Of a stretch of 42,272 nucleotides of DNA, positions 1 to 7,361 are shown piece after piece (position 1 is the stretch's first letter; each line of letters starts with the position of its first letter). The translations under genes were made by a program, and so were the position numbers. The notes beneath the pieces were generated by a model that made no database searches, was not told the DNA's origin, and saw nothing but the letters and a program-made list of their open reading frames with translations. This DNA comes from UBA7488 sp964414185 (GTDB lineage Bacteria; Pseudomonadota; Alphaproteobacteria; CAAHEQ01; UBA3637): assembly GCA_964414185.1 (NCBI GenBank), contig CAYPVK010000012.1, positions 1 to 42,272 on the forward strand, given 5' to 3'.

Positions 1-540
1 AATCCCTAAAATAATATCCTCTCAACTCTCCTCATATCTTCTACCCCACCATCCCAACCTCTCAATCCTCTACATAATCTATCGGGAAGATATGGCTTGG
101 TTGAGTGTCTGTTACGCATAAATGTGTAGGTTGTTGCGATTCTGAACCATCCGATTTTTATCCGTACACGTTTTTAAACGATTAACTGCTTGTTGGGCCG
201 AAATATCGGAAAAAGCGGTATTTTGAAATTGGTTTAGATCGGTTGTGTATTATCGCATGCAAGATTTTTGGCAAATGTGCTTCCGATTGTTTTCACTGAC
301 GCGAAAGATAAGTATTATGCTTTTGCATAGTACGGTTTGTCGGTTGATGCGGCGGGCAAATATGAATCTTTGATTAAATATCGTATCGGAACCGAGCACG
401 CTCGCATTATCGATGCCGCTGTTTTTAAATAAGCCTTAATCGGTTGAAATTTTTTGAATAAAACATGATGATAATTTTGAATATCATCCATCCAATCCCC
501 GTTGCTTTTTGACACAGCTTATTTGATGCGGTCGTGAAAC
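1..540. other. Gene-poor left end with an 83-base G-free stretch
   Basis: No intact gene is visible here. The first 83 bases contain no G on the plus strand and are dominated by C, T and A, unlike anything else in the window. From about 241 to 432 the plus strand shows a decayed reading frame, listed separately. The remainder is ordinary AT-rich sequence without a convincing hairpin, tRNA or promoter. The G-free start may be the worn edge of an assembly or a real skewed tract. Confidence 0.5.
241..432 (+). pseudogene. Remnant of an unidentified protein-coding gene
   Basis: Reading from 241 in one frame gives a protein-like stretch of about 63 codons interrupted by a single TAG at 328-330 and closed by TAA at 430-432. 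The part after the TAG reads YGLSVDAAGKYESLIKYRIG and continues for 17 more residues to the TAA, with codon use like the intact genes nearby. There is no start codon with a ribosome-binding site, and the frame upstream of 241 is closed by another stop. I do not recognise the family. The most likely reading is the C-terminal relic of a lost gene. Confidence 0.35.
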
Positions 541-924
541 TTAATCGTTACGTTTTTTGAAAGCATCGACTTGTTTGGTAATAATTTCCAATGTGTCGTC
601 GTTTAAATTTTTTAACTTTTGGACTATGTCGTTAATCAAACGTTCGCGCGTGCCGGGTATGACTTTTAAATTGTCAATGTTCAACAATTCAATCAACGAA
701 ACATCTAATGCTTTGGCAACATTGATTAATGTTGTGATTTTGGGATTAATGACTCCCCTTTCGATTTTTGATAAGGTATTTATATCTCTGTTCATTAGAA
801 CGGCGAATTCGGCTTGGCTGAGCTTTTTGTCTTTTCTCATGCGGCTGATTTTTCGTCCCAAATTTGTAAAGAAGGCGGCGTTTCCTTTTAATTCTTGAGC
901 TTTGTTTGTCATAAAATCTGCCAT
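541..924 (-). CDS. XRE-family helix-turn-helix transcriptional regulator
   Basis: This 127-residue protein is a likely DNA-binding repressor of the Cro/CI (XRE) type. The helix-turn-helix lies at about residues 20-75: LSQAEFAVLMNRDINTLSKI, an ERG turn, then PKITTLINVAKALDVSL. The C-terminal 45 residues are helical and charged and probably mediate dimerisation. I chose the ATG at 924 because AAAGGG lies 7 nt upstream of it; an ATG two codons earlier (930) would sit only 1 nt from that site. The gene stands alone and is divergent from the pilin-like gene at 1288. A strong divergent promoter with a palindromic spacer lies between them, so control of that neighbour or of itself is plausible but inferred. 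Confidence 0.85.
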   Translation of the reverse strand: MADFMTNKAQELKGNAAFFTNLGRKISRMRKDKKLSQAEFAVLMNRDINTLSKIERGVINPKITTLINVAKALDVSLIELLNIDNLKVIPGTRERLINDIVQKLKNLNDDTLEIITKQVDAFKKRND

Positions 925-1004
925 ATACATACCCTTTCTTGATACAAGATAAGTATACGTATTTCATAAATATATAAAAACACGACCAAAGTACTTATTT
1001 TTTA

Positions 1005-1032
1005 TTGACATACATTATATATGTATTATAAT
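1005..1032 (+). promoter_or_regulatory. Sigma70-type promoter with palindromic spacer
   Basis: A perfect -35 box (TTGACA, 1005-1010) and a perfect -10 box (TATAAT, 1027-1032) are separated by 16 nt. The spacer holds an inverted repeat, TACAT-N5-ATGTA (1011-1025), a plausible operator for a dimeric regulator such as the adjacent XRE protein. It points toward the pilin-like gene. Confidence 0.6.
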
Positions 1033-1205
1033 AGTATAAACGTATAGGGAGACACATATTCTAGTCCTTTTTTTGTCAAGATTTCAAAAAGCCGTTAAAT
1101 CAAAGGTTGGCGGCGGGTGTATCTGTATACTTAAAACGTCAAAATTCCCATCGTATCTAAAAATTGTTTATTTGTAAATAAATCAAATGGTTATCGAAAA
1201 AAAAT

Positions 1206-1216
1206 GGGGGGGGGGG
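1206..1216 (+). repeat. Homopolymeric G11 tract
   Basis: Eleven consecutive G residues lie 71 nt upstream of the start codon of the pilin-like gene and 10 nt upstream of a candidate -35 box. It is the longest G or C run I see in the window. Runs of this length commonly slip during replication, so it is a candidate phase-variation tract. Confidence 0.8.
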
Positions 1217-1226
1217 TATATTTTTA

Positions 1227-1254
1227 TTGAAAAATAATTTTAGTATGTTATATT
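1227..1254 (+). promoter_or_regulatory. Candidate proximal promoter of the pilin-like gene
   Basis: TTGAAA (1227-1232) and TATATT (1249-1254) are spaced 16 nt apart, 33 nt before the start codon and just after the G11 tract. The sequence is AT-rich, so a chance match is possible. Confidence 0.35.
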
Positions 1255-1287
1255 TCCAATATATTAATTTTCCCGTAGGATTTAGAA

Positions 1288-3525
1288 ATGAACATCAAAG
1301 AATTATTAAAACACGTTTTTACAAATACAAAGAAAACACCTAAAGAATATGGCCGTTCAATGGTCGAAATGCTCGGCGTTTTGGCTATTATCGGCGTATT
1401 GTCCGTCGGTGCATTGATCGGATATTCCCATATGGTTGCCAAAAATGCCGCCAATGATTTGTTGGATGAATTAAACAAACGTGTGGTTGTCGCTTCCGCG
1501 CAAATGCTTCGGGGAAACGGCATATTGAATACGGAAGAATTCGGGGATACCACGTGCCACGGCTATCCGACACAAACGTATATATTGCCGTATGATGACC
1601 GTTTTTTCGCGATTGCCGTTGATCAAGTGCCCGTTCGCGTTTGTAAAATTTTCATGCGTGAAAATTGGTCGCAGCCTTCACAAGTTTTAATCGGTGACGT
1701 TGTTTATGACGAAGACGAATCTTTATGCAATGGTGAAGATACGGCGCCCGAAATGGTTTTTATTTTTTATGAAGGGTTGGATACGTCTTTGCAATCTCCG
1801 CGGACTTGCCAAGGGGCATTTGATTGCAGTTATTGCGAAAGTTGTATTGAATCGCTGTGTCAAAATCCCGATAATTTAATTTATTATATGGGCCAATGTT
1901 TAAAGGGGATTCCTTGCCAAGACGGTGCAAGTTGGGATAATGAACAAAATATGTGCGTTTGCCCGTCCGGCGTTTATGTCGGCGATTCGTGCGTAGCGGA
2001 TGCCGGTTGCCCGACGGATGCAAGGTGGAATGCTTCGTTGCAACGGTGTATGTGCAACGACCAATCGAAAACATATGATGAAATCCAAAAACAATGCATA
2101 GACAATCCATGTTCGGACGGTCAAGAGATCGGTTATTTTTGGAATGGTACCCAACAATATGAAAAATGTTGCCCGGCGGGGCAAAAACCGGCCTATATCA
2201 ATGAAAGCGGCCGGACAAGTTCGGCAGGCTTTTGTTGCCCGCGCGGGTATGATGCCGTCACCCCTCCCAGAAGTTGGGGCGGCTATACGTTTAAACAAAC
2301 GATGTGCGTGCGCGCTTTATGTGAAAAAGGGAATTTGACCTCTTATTACAAAGGCGGATTGTATTTGCCCATCTGTTGCGAAGAAGAAGGCGTTATGGCG
2401 GCTCAGGTGTCATCCGGCGGCAATTCGTCGTCAATCGGCTTATGTTGCGCGTCCGATGAAACGGTTTATGAAGGGGACAATTATTCATATTGTGTCAAAA
2501 AAGAATGTCCGGCATCTTTGCCGAACCGTTTAACGGTAGATTATAAAAAATGCGGTGGCGCTAAGCGGGCGTTCACCGACGAAATCCCGATTTGTTGCCC
2601 CGAAGGCGTTACCGCCGCGGCCAGATGCAATGAGGACGGCCAATGTTCCAATTACGGATATTGTTGCCAACCGGGGTCGACGCGTATTTTTTCCGATTGT
2701 TCGTCACGGTGTATGTTGCAAAGTTGTCCGGACGGGCAAGAATTGGTTTACTTTAAAAGCAATTATGCAAATCAAGCAAAATGTTGCGATGAAGGGACAC
2801 CGGGAGCCGCCTATTTCGATTCGCACGGCAAAAGGCATGCTTCGGGTGTTTGTTGCGAACCCGGCGAAACGGCCGTTCAGGCGGAATATGGGCGTTGTTC
2901 GGCCGGCCCGGACAGTTGTAGCGACGATGAAGATTTAGCGGATTATTATCAAGGGTCTTGGTTAAAAATGTGTTGCCCCAAAGGGGTTAAAGGTGCTTAT
3001 TCAAGCGCATTTAGTTCGGCGCCGGTTTGTTGCCAGGTCGGCGAAAAATCCATTCGCGGACGCGCCAATTCGGTTTGTGTGCCCGATTTGTGCGGCGCGG
3101 ATGAAACATTGTATAAATTTGCCGGGCCATGGTTTGAAGAACCGAACCTGCTTGAAAAATGTTGCCCGGCCGATTCGTCGGGAGCCGCCTATTGCAGCAG
3201 TTCGGGTACTTGTGCCTTGAAAGGTTCTTGTTGTGCTGCCGATGAAATCGTTATCAGTGCCGATGGCAATTCGGTTTGTGTGCCGGCCGTGTGCAAATCT
3301 GCAGCACCCAAACGGTTGAATTATACGGTCGGGTCAAATACGTTTGTTAAATGTTGTCCGGAAACATCCAAAGCCGCGGCTTATCAAAATGTGTTGTCGG
3401 CAACAAGTTATGCCGGTTTTTGTTGCGGAGAAAATGAAATTGTTGTTGCAAAAGGGTCATATCAAAAGTGCCAAGCTTGCGATACGGGCCTTGTCCCGAA
3501 CGAAAGTGGCGACGCGTGTATTTGA
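1288..3525 (+). CDS. Pilin-type N-terminus fused to a cysteine-rich tandem-repeat ectodomain
   Basis: This 745-residue protein starts with a 22-residue basic leader ending in Gly22. A pilin-like helix follows (RSMVEMLGVLAIIGVLSVGA) with Glu27 at +5, the layout of a class III (prepilin peptidase) signal, although +1 is Arg rather than Phe or Met. Residues about 45-200 resemble a pilin head, and 180-270 hold EGF-like cysteine clusters. From about Cys275 to 727 there are roughly seven repeats of about 60-70 residues with the pattern C...CC...CC...C. A frequent repeat form is a KCCP motif, then AAY, then G-x-CC. AGGA lies 7 nt before the ATG. I infer an extracellular, disulfide-stabilised fibre or adhesin displayed on a type IV pilus-like or type II secretion-like base. 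The family is unknown to me. Confidence 0.75.
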   Translation: MNIKELLKHVFTNTKKTPKEYGRSMVEMLGVLAIIGVLSVGALIGYSHMVAKNAANDLLDELNKRVVVASAQMLRGNGILNTEEFGDTTCHGYPTQTYILPYDDRFFAIAVDQVPVRVCKIFMRENWSQPSQVLIGDVVYDEDESLCNGEDTAPEMVFIFYEGLDTSLQSPRTCQGAFDCSYCESCIESLCQNPDNLIYYMGQCLKGIPCQDGASWDNEQNMCVCPSGVYVGDSCVADAGCPTDARWNASLQRCMCNDQSKTYDEIQKQCIDNPCSDGQEIGYFWNGTQQYEKCCPAGQKPAYINESGRTSSAGFCCPRGYDAVTPPRSWGGYTFKQTMCVRALCEKGNLTSYYKGGLYLPICCEEEGVMAAQVSSGGNSSSIGLCCASDETVYEGDNYSYCVKKECPASLPNRLTVDYKKCGGAKRAFTDEIPICCPEGVTAAARCNEDGQCSNYGYCCQPGSTRIFSDCSSRCMLQSCPDGQELVYFKSNYANQAKCCDEGTPGAAYFDSHGKRHASGVCCEPGETAVQAEYGRCSAGPDSCSDDEDLADYYQGSWLKMCCPKGVKGAYSSAFSSAPVCCQVGEKSIRGRANSVCVPDLCGADETLYKFAGPWFEEPNLLEKCCPADSSGAAYCSSSGTCALKGSCCAADEIVISADGNSVCVPAVCKSAAPKRLNYTVGSNTFVKCCPETSKAAAYQNVLSATSYAGFCCGENEIVVAKGSYQKCQACDTGLVPNESGDACI

Positions 3526-3620
3526 ATCGGGCGTGTTTGAATCGGTTGTTTGCGTGTAAAATTACGCAACGACCGATTTACGGCTGTTTGATGCGTAGGG
3601 CGTTTACGATTCGGTGAAAA

Positions 3621-4319
3621 TTACAATAACCCGTGGCGGCGGAAAGAATAAATGCCTTGGCGCCCGATAATCAAATGGTCATAAATGGAAATGTCGGACA
3701 TTTTTAAAATTTTGCGCAATTCTTCCGTGATGTTGATGTCTCCTTCGGACGGTTTGGAATCACCCGAAGGATGGTTGTGTACCAAAATCAACGATGAAGC
3801 ATTCAACGCCAAAGCGCGGCTTAAGATTTCACGCGGATAGACGGGCGTATGGTTAACGGTGCCGTGTTGATGTTCTTCATCGGCGATTAAATGCAATTTG
3901 ATGTTTAAAAACAAAATGTGAAACCGTTCGTTTTTTTTATGAGCCAATTTCAAAAAGCAATAATCTTGAATCTTGCTCCATGAATTGAACACCGGCGTGT
4001 CCAAAATTTCGACTTTTGTCAAACGGACACAGGCGGCCGGAATGATTTTAATCATCGCGGCCGTTGTTTCTTTGATACCTTTGACAGACATTAATTCTTC
4101 GGGTGACGCATTTAAAACGCCCGCAAAATTTTTAAAACGCGCCAATAATGTTTTTGCCAAAGGTTTAACGTCAATCCTGGGCAAAGCCGTCATTAAAATC
4201 AATTCCAAAAGTTCGTAATCGGCTAAAAAATCTTCCCCGTGAACAAGCAACTTTTCCCTTAACCGTTCCCGATGCCCGACATAATGCGGTTTTTCTTTCG
4301 TATCCATGGTATTACTCAT
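3621..4319 (-). CDS. radC: RadC family JAB-domain protein
   Basis: This 232-residue protein has the two parts of the RadC (UPF0758) family. An N-terminal helix-hairpin-helix-like region lies at residues 30-100 (MSVKGIKETTAAMIKI). A C-terminal JAB/MPN domain carries the metal-binding signature HNHPSGDSKPSEGD, with His181, His183 and Asp187. The family is widespread; its repair role is doubtful and it is better regarded as a putative metal-dependent hydrolase. I chose the ATG at 4319, which overlaps the stop of the upstream map gene by 8 nt and suggests translational coupling. An ATG four codons later (4307) is possible, and neither has a good ribosome-binding site. An earlier in-frame start would lie deep inside map. 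Confidence 0.9.
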   Translation of the reverse strand: MSNTMDTKEKPHYVGHRERLREKLLVHGEDFLADYELLELILMTALPRIDVKPLAKTLLARFKNFAGVLNASPEELMSVKGIKETTAAMIKIIPAACVRLTKVEILDTPVFNSWSKIQDYCFLKLAHKKNERFHILFLNIKLHLIADEEHQHGTVNHTPVYPREILSRALALNASSLILVHNHPSGDSKPSEGDINITEELRKILKMSDISIYDHLIIGRQGIYSFRRHGLL

Positions 4320-5100
4320 TATAGGGTGGAAAAGTCCAGCCTTTTTCGGATAGAGTAAAGATTTCAACGCCCGTTTGCGTAATACCGACGGAATGTTCAA
4401 ATTGGGCGGAAAGCTTACGGTCTTTTGTTATGGCCGTCCACCCGTCCGATAAAATGAGAGCTTCATGCGTGCCGACATTAAGCATCGGTTCGACGGTAAA
4501 AATCATGCCCGGCACCAATTCGACGCCCGTTCCGCGCACGCCGTAATTTAAAATATTGGGTAAGGAATGAAATACGCGTCCGATACCGTGCCCGCAAAAA
4601 TCCCGTACAACGGAATATCCGGCACCGCGCGCCGTTTTTTCCATCACATAGCCGATATCGCCCGTGGTGTTGCCCGGTTTGCATTCGGTAATGCCCGCCA
4701 TCATCGCGTGATACGTTGTTTCGACAAGCCTTTTCGCCTTAATTGACGGTTTGCCGACATAATACATGCGCGATGTATCCCCGAACCACCCGTCCAAAAT
4801 GACGGTAATATCAATGTTGATAATATCGCCGTCGTTTAAAACCTTTGTCGGATTGGGAATGCCGTGGCAAATCACGTGGTTCGGCGAAATACAGCTGGCC
4901 TTTTCATAACCGTGATAACCGATGGTTGCCGGGATGCCGCCGCCGTCGCGCATAAATTTTTCCAACAATTCGTCCAACGCCCCGGTCGTTACGCCGGGTT
5001 TAACGTAAGGCGTAATAAAATCAAGCGTTTGAGCGGCAAGTTTGCCCGCCTTGCGCATGCCGTCAAATTCTTGTAAAGAATATATTGTCATTTTTGTCAT
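4312..5100 (-). CDS. map: Type I methionine aminopeptidase
   Basis: Removes the N-terminal methionine from nascent proteins in the cytoplasm. With the start at 5100 the protein is 262 residues, and the five metal ligands fall at Asp97, Asp108, His171, Glu204 and Glu235, the numbering known for the E. coli enzyme. The substrate-side His79 sits in ICHG. Motifs seen include INIDITVILDGWFGDTSRMY, CGHGIG, FTVEPM and QFEHS. The matching numbering is the reason for this start over the in-frame ATG at 5127. No strong Shine-Dalgarno is visible. It is followed by radC with overlapping ends. Confidence 0.96.
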   Translation of the reverse strand: MTKMTIYSLQEFDGMRKAGKLAAQTLDFITPYVKPGVTTGALDELLEKFMRDGGGIPATIGYHGYEKASCISPNHVICHGIPNPTKVLNDGDIINIDITVILDGWFGDTSRMYYVGKPSIKAKRLVETTYHAMMAGITECKPGNTTGDIGYVMEKTARGAGYSVVRDFCGHGIGRVFHSLPNILNYGVRGTGVELVPGMIFTVEPMLNVGTHEALILSDGWTAITKDRKLSAQFEHSVGITQTGVEIFTLSEKGWTFPPYNE

Positions 5101-5153
5101 AGCCGATAGTTTAGACCAACAACCCAAAAAATGCTAGCTTTTTTTATAATTTC

Positions 5154-5257
5154 TCGTTAAAATTCTCGGTAACGGCGTATTCGGAACGAAAAGACAACAT
5201 ACCTTTGTATGCCTTTTCCCGATTCGCACTTAGTAAAATAAGGAGAAATTTTAACGA
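5154..5257 (+). promoter_or_regulatory. Self-complementary leader that can mask the start of a 30-codon ORF
   Basis: TCGTTAAAATTCTC (5154-5167) is the inverse of GAGAAATTTTAACGA (5243-5257) apart from one extra base. Inside lie two further nested pairings, AAAAG/CTTTT and CATAC/GTATG (about 5190-5215). In RNA this would form a long interrupted hairpin. Its 3' arm includes part of the AGGAG ribosome-binding site (5241-5245) and the first base of the ATG at 5257. This is compatible with a thermosensor or ligand-controlled leader; an extragenic inverted repeat is the alternative. Confidence 0.45.
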
Positions 5258-5349
5258 TGCTGTCGTCTTTTCATAATTATTTGATTATTGCTTTTATTTT
5301 TATTGTCGTTTTATATTTCTGGTTGCAAAATTCTCCTTTGACCAATTAG
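5257..5349 (+). CDS. Small single-pass membrane protein (30 residues)
   Basis: The ORF runs from the ATG at 5257 to TAG at 5349. It encodes MLSSFHNYL, then a hydrophobic segment IIAFIFIVVLYFWL, then a short polar tail QNSPLTN. That fits one membrane helix at residues 9-23. AGGAG lies 11 nt upstream, slightly far but acceptable. The ORF lies between map and the small pilin gene and is preceded by a self-pairing leader that could hide its start. No function can be assigned. Support is the ribosome-binding site, the clean transmembrane profile and the structured leader. Confidence 0.5.
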   Translation: MLSSFHNYLIIAFIFIVVLYFWLQNSPLTN

Positions 5350-5458
5350 GTTAAAATTTAGTTAACAAATTGAAGCGGTTATGGCATAAAAAATTAATAA
5401 ATCAAACATTTTGAAAATCCGTTTTGCATAAAAAAGCCGTTTTTTTGAAAAAATGTAC

Positions 5459-5487
5459 TTGCCAAGCGTGAAAAAAAATATTAGAGT
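5459..5487 (+). promoter_or_regulatory. Candidate promoter of the small pilin-like gene
   Basis: TTGCCA (5459-5464) and TAGAGT (5482-5487) are separated by 17 nt and lie about 70 nt upstream of the start codon. The -10 box is a modest match. Confidence 0.3.
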
Positions 5488-5555
5488 GAAAGAGTAAATG
5501 GAAATGACCAAACGGTTATTTCCGGTTGTTAAAAACTTTTATAAGGAATAAGACT

Positions 5556-5942
5556 ATGACTAAAATCGAATCAGGACGGTCAATGGTCGAAATGCTTGGC
5601 GTTTTGGCTATTATTGGTGTACTTTCAATTGGCGGTATTGCCGGTTATACAATGGCTATGAACCGTTACCGCGCCAATGAAATTATCGACACAGCTTCTA
5701 AATTGTCTGTTGTTGCTCAAACACAATCTGCTAACCCGAGCAGTACGGGTTTTGATAGCAGCAAAGTTAATTTGAACACAATCGGCATTTCTGCTAACAA
5801 CGTTCACAATGCTACGTTTACGGCAGCCGAAAACGGTCAAATTACACTTGCCGGTAACATGACAAGCGGCGTTAAAAACGCTTTGAAATCCATCACGGGC
5901 CGTGAGAATGGTGACAGTATTGTTATTGAAGGCAGCAACTAA
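5556..5942 (+). CDS. Small pilin-like protein with class III leader
   Basis: This 128-residue protein has a seven-residue leader MTKIESG, cleaved after Gly7. The mature helix begins RSMVEMLGVLAIIGVLSIGG, with Glu12 at +5. The C-terminal 95 residues are polar, rich in Asn, Thr and Ser, and contain no cysteine. Size and layout match a pilin or pseudopilin subunit. AAGGA lies 8 nt upstream of the ATG at 5556; the upstream in-frame TTG lacks such a site. Codons are biased to GCT, TCT and CGC forms more than in neighbours, and a strong terminator follows, suggesting high expression. The helix block is nearly identical in DNA to that of the 745-residue protein at 1288. It is probably a structural subunit of a surface fibre; the partner machinery is not in the window. 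Confidence 0.8.
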   Translation: MTKIESGRSMVEMLGVLAIIGVLSIGGIAGYTMAMNRYRANEIIDTASKLSVVAQTQSANPSSTGFDSSKVNLNTIGISANNVHNATFTAAENGQITLAGNMTSGVKNALKSITGRENGDSIVIEGSN

Positions 5943-5967
5943 GATTTAGTTGTGTGAAATTATAAGG

Positions 5968-5997
5968 TCCGCCGGCTTTGCGTCGGCGGATTTTTTT
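5968..5997 (+). terminator. Rho-independent terminator after the small pilin-like gene
   Basis: TCCGCCG pairs with CGGCGGA around a 9-nt loop and is followed by seven T. It lies 25 nt after the stop codon. Confidence 0.9.
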
Positions 5998-6133
5998 ATA
6001 TCAAAATGTCCTGTTGTTTTATACCAAAATACCCCGTCGGATATGAAAATTACCCGTTTTAACGCCTAAACGCACACCCGTTTTGAAAGCGTTTTTTTAA
6101 GTATTATGGTTTACGTATTCCTGTTTAAAAAAA

Positions 6134-7009
6134 TTATTCCAAAACCAATTTTTTCGCCGCATTTTTAACGTAAACACTGATTTTTTCAAAAGCTTTGCTT
6201 TCGATTTGGCGTACGCGTTCGCGCGAAATACCGAAATGGGCCCCCAAATCTTCCAATGTCATCGGGTCTTCGGTCAAAAAACGGTTTTTAACAATAAATT
6301 GTTCACGGTCGGGCAAACTTTTCATAGCCTCAATCAAAAGCCGTTTTTTCAAATCCAAATCTTGCGCATGGCTCAAAACTTCTTCGGCCGATTGTGTGTC
6401 ATCCGCCAACATGTCTTGATGGTTGGTTGTCGAATCGCTTGATAATGTGGCATTGAGTGACGAATCGCCGCTTAAACGTTGTTCCATTTCAATAACATCG
6501 CGTTTTTGTACGCCCAAAACTTTGGCAATGTGTTCGGCTGTTTCTTCGTTCAAACCCGTTTCGCCGTATAGCCCTAAGCGCGATTTGATTTTGTGCAGGT
6601 TGTAAAATAATCTTTTTTGCGTGGCTACCGTGCCGATTTTAACCAGTGACCAAGATTTTAAAACGAATTCGGAAACGGCGGCTTTAATCCACCAAATGGC
6701 ATAAGTCGCCAAGCGGAAACCTTTATCGGGATCAAATTTTTTAATCGCCTGCATCAATCCGATATTGGCTTCCGAAATCAAATCGGACAATGCCAATCCG
6801 TAATGGCGGAAAGATATGGCCACTTTGGCCGCCAAGCGCAAATGTGATGTTGTCAGCGTATGCGCGGCTTCCATATCGCCCGTTTCAATCAAGCGTTTGG
6901 CAAGCATATATTCCGTTTGCGCGTCCAGCATCGGAAATTTGTTGATTTCAGATAAGTAAAGTGTGAGTGAATTTTTTGAATACAGAAGTGATAATGCGTT
7001 TGTTGTCAT
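6134..7009 (-). CDS. rpoH: RNA polymerase heat-shock sigma factor RpoH (sigma32)
   Basis: This 291-residue sigma70-family protein directs RNA polymerase to heat-shock promoters. Region 2 is seen as DLISEANIGLMQAIKKFDP, then FRLATYAIWWIKAAV. Next comes QKRLFYNLHK, which matches the RpoH box that separates RpoH from RpoD. The region 4 helix-turn-helix is TLEDLGAHFGISRERVRQIE. The length is typical. AAGGAT lies about 9 nt before the ATG. A TTGACA promoter lies about 130 nt upstream. The window's groESL operon has a matching RpoH-type promoter, so it is a likely target. Confidence 0.95.
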   Translation of the reverse strand: MTTNALSLLYSKNSLTLYLSEINKFPMLDAQTEYMLAKRLIETGDMEAAHTLTTSHLRLAAKVAISFRHYGLALSDLISEANIGLMQAIKKFDPDKGFRLATYAIWWIKAAVSEFVLKSWSLVKIGTVATQKRLFYNLHKIKSRLGLYGETGLNEETAEHIAKVLGVQKRDVIEMEQRLSGDSSLNATLSSDSTTNHQDMLADDTQSAEEVLSHAQDLDLKKRLLIEAMKSLPDREQFIVKNRFLTEDPMTLEDLGAHFGISRERVRQIESKAFEKISVYVKNAAKKLVLE

Positions 7010-7141
7010 TTTTCATATCCTTTTCCTAAAGCAATACGTTTGACTGTTGATTTGCCTTTCCTTTTGGACAAGGCCGTTTGTATGTCCCGAAACTTCAGCA
7101 ACATACCGATTAACCCCATACCCCGGAATTAATCCTTAGGT

Positions 7142-7171
7142 AGTCTAACAAAAGGGATGTAAGCTTGTCAA
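7142..7171 (-). promoter_or_regulatory. Sigma70-type promoter of rpoH
   Basis: On the minus strand TTGACA (7171-7166) and TAGACT (7147-7142) are 18 nt apart. A second TTGACA lies 11 nt further upstream. The leader to rpoH would be about 130 nt. Confidence 0.55.
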
Positions 7172-7300
7172 GCGTCTGTCAACAAAAATTTTAGTTTCGG
7201 GCAAAAAAAATGATAATCGCGCATACCATGATATTTTTTGCTTTAAACGGTTACTTTCCGTTAAAGATGTTTTAAACCTTTGTTAACTTAAAAAACACCC

Positions 7301-7329
7301 TTGTATGCGAATCGGTTTCGTGTTATAAA
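7301..7329 (+). promoter_or_regulatory. Promoter of the secreted paralogue pair
   Basis: TTGTAT (7301-7306) and TATAAA (7324-7329) are separated by 17 nt and end 32 nt before the start codon at 7362. Confidence 0.45.
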
Positions 7330-7361
7330 TAAAATAAGTCTTTTAATTAACAGGGGGAGGC

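Larger units (their letters stand above)
925..1287. other. Divergent regulatory region between the XRE gene and the pilin-like gene
   Basis: This stretch holds no gene. It contains a near-consensus sigma70 promoter facing right (1005-1032), GTATAC-centred motifs near 952-958 and 1034-1045, and a run of eleven G at 1206-1216. A second, weaker promoter candidate (1227-1254) lies immediately downstream of that run. The long distance from the first promoter to the start codon (about 250 nt) leaves room for a long leader. Confidence 0.5.

Noticed and set aside
3934..3942. A T8 run (A8 in the coding sense) inside radC as a possible phase-variation tract
   Set aside because: The radC frame is intact across it. 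It shows that eight-base runs do occur in ordinary genes here, which tempers the reading of the glycosyltransferase tracts.
5154..5257. 4.5S/SRP RNA or 6S RNA gene
   Set aside because: The conserved SRP loop (GGAAGCAG type) and the 6S central bubble are not there. The pairing instead reaches the ribosome-binding site of a small ORF.
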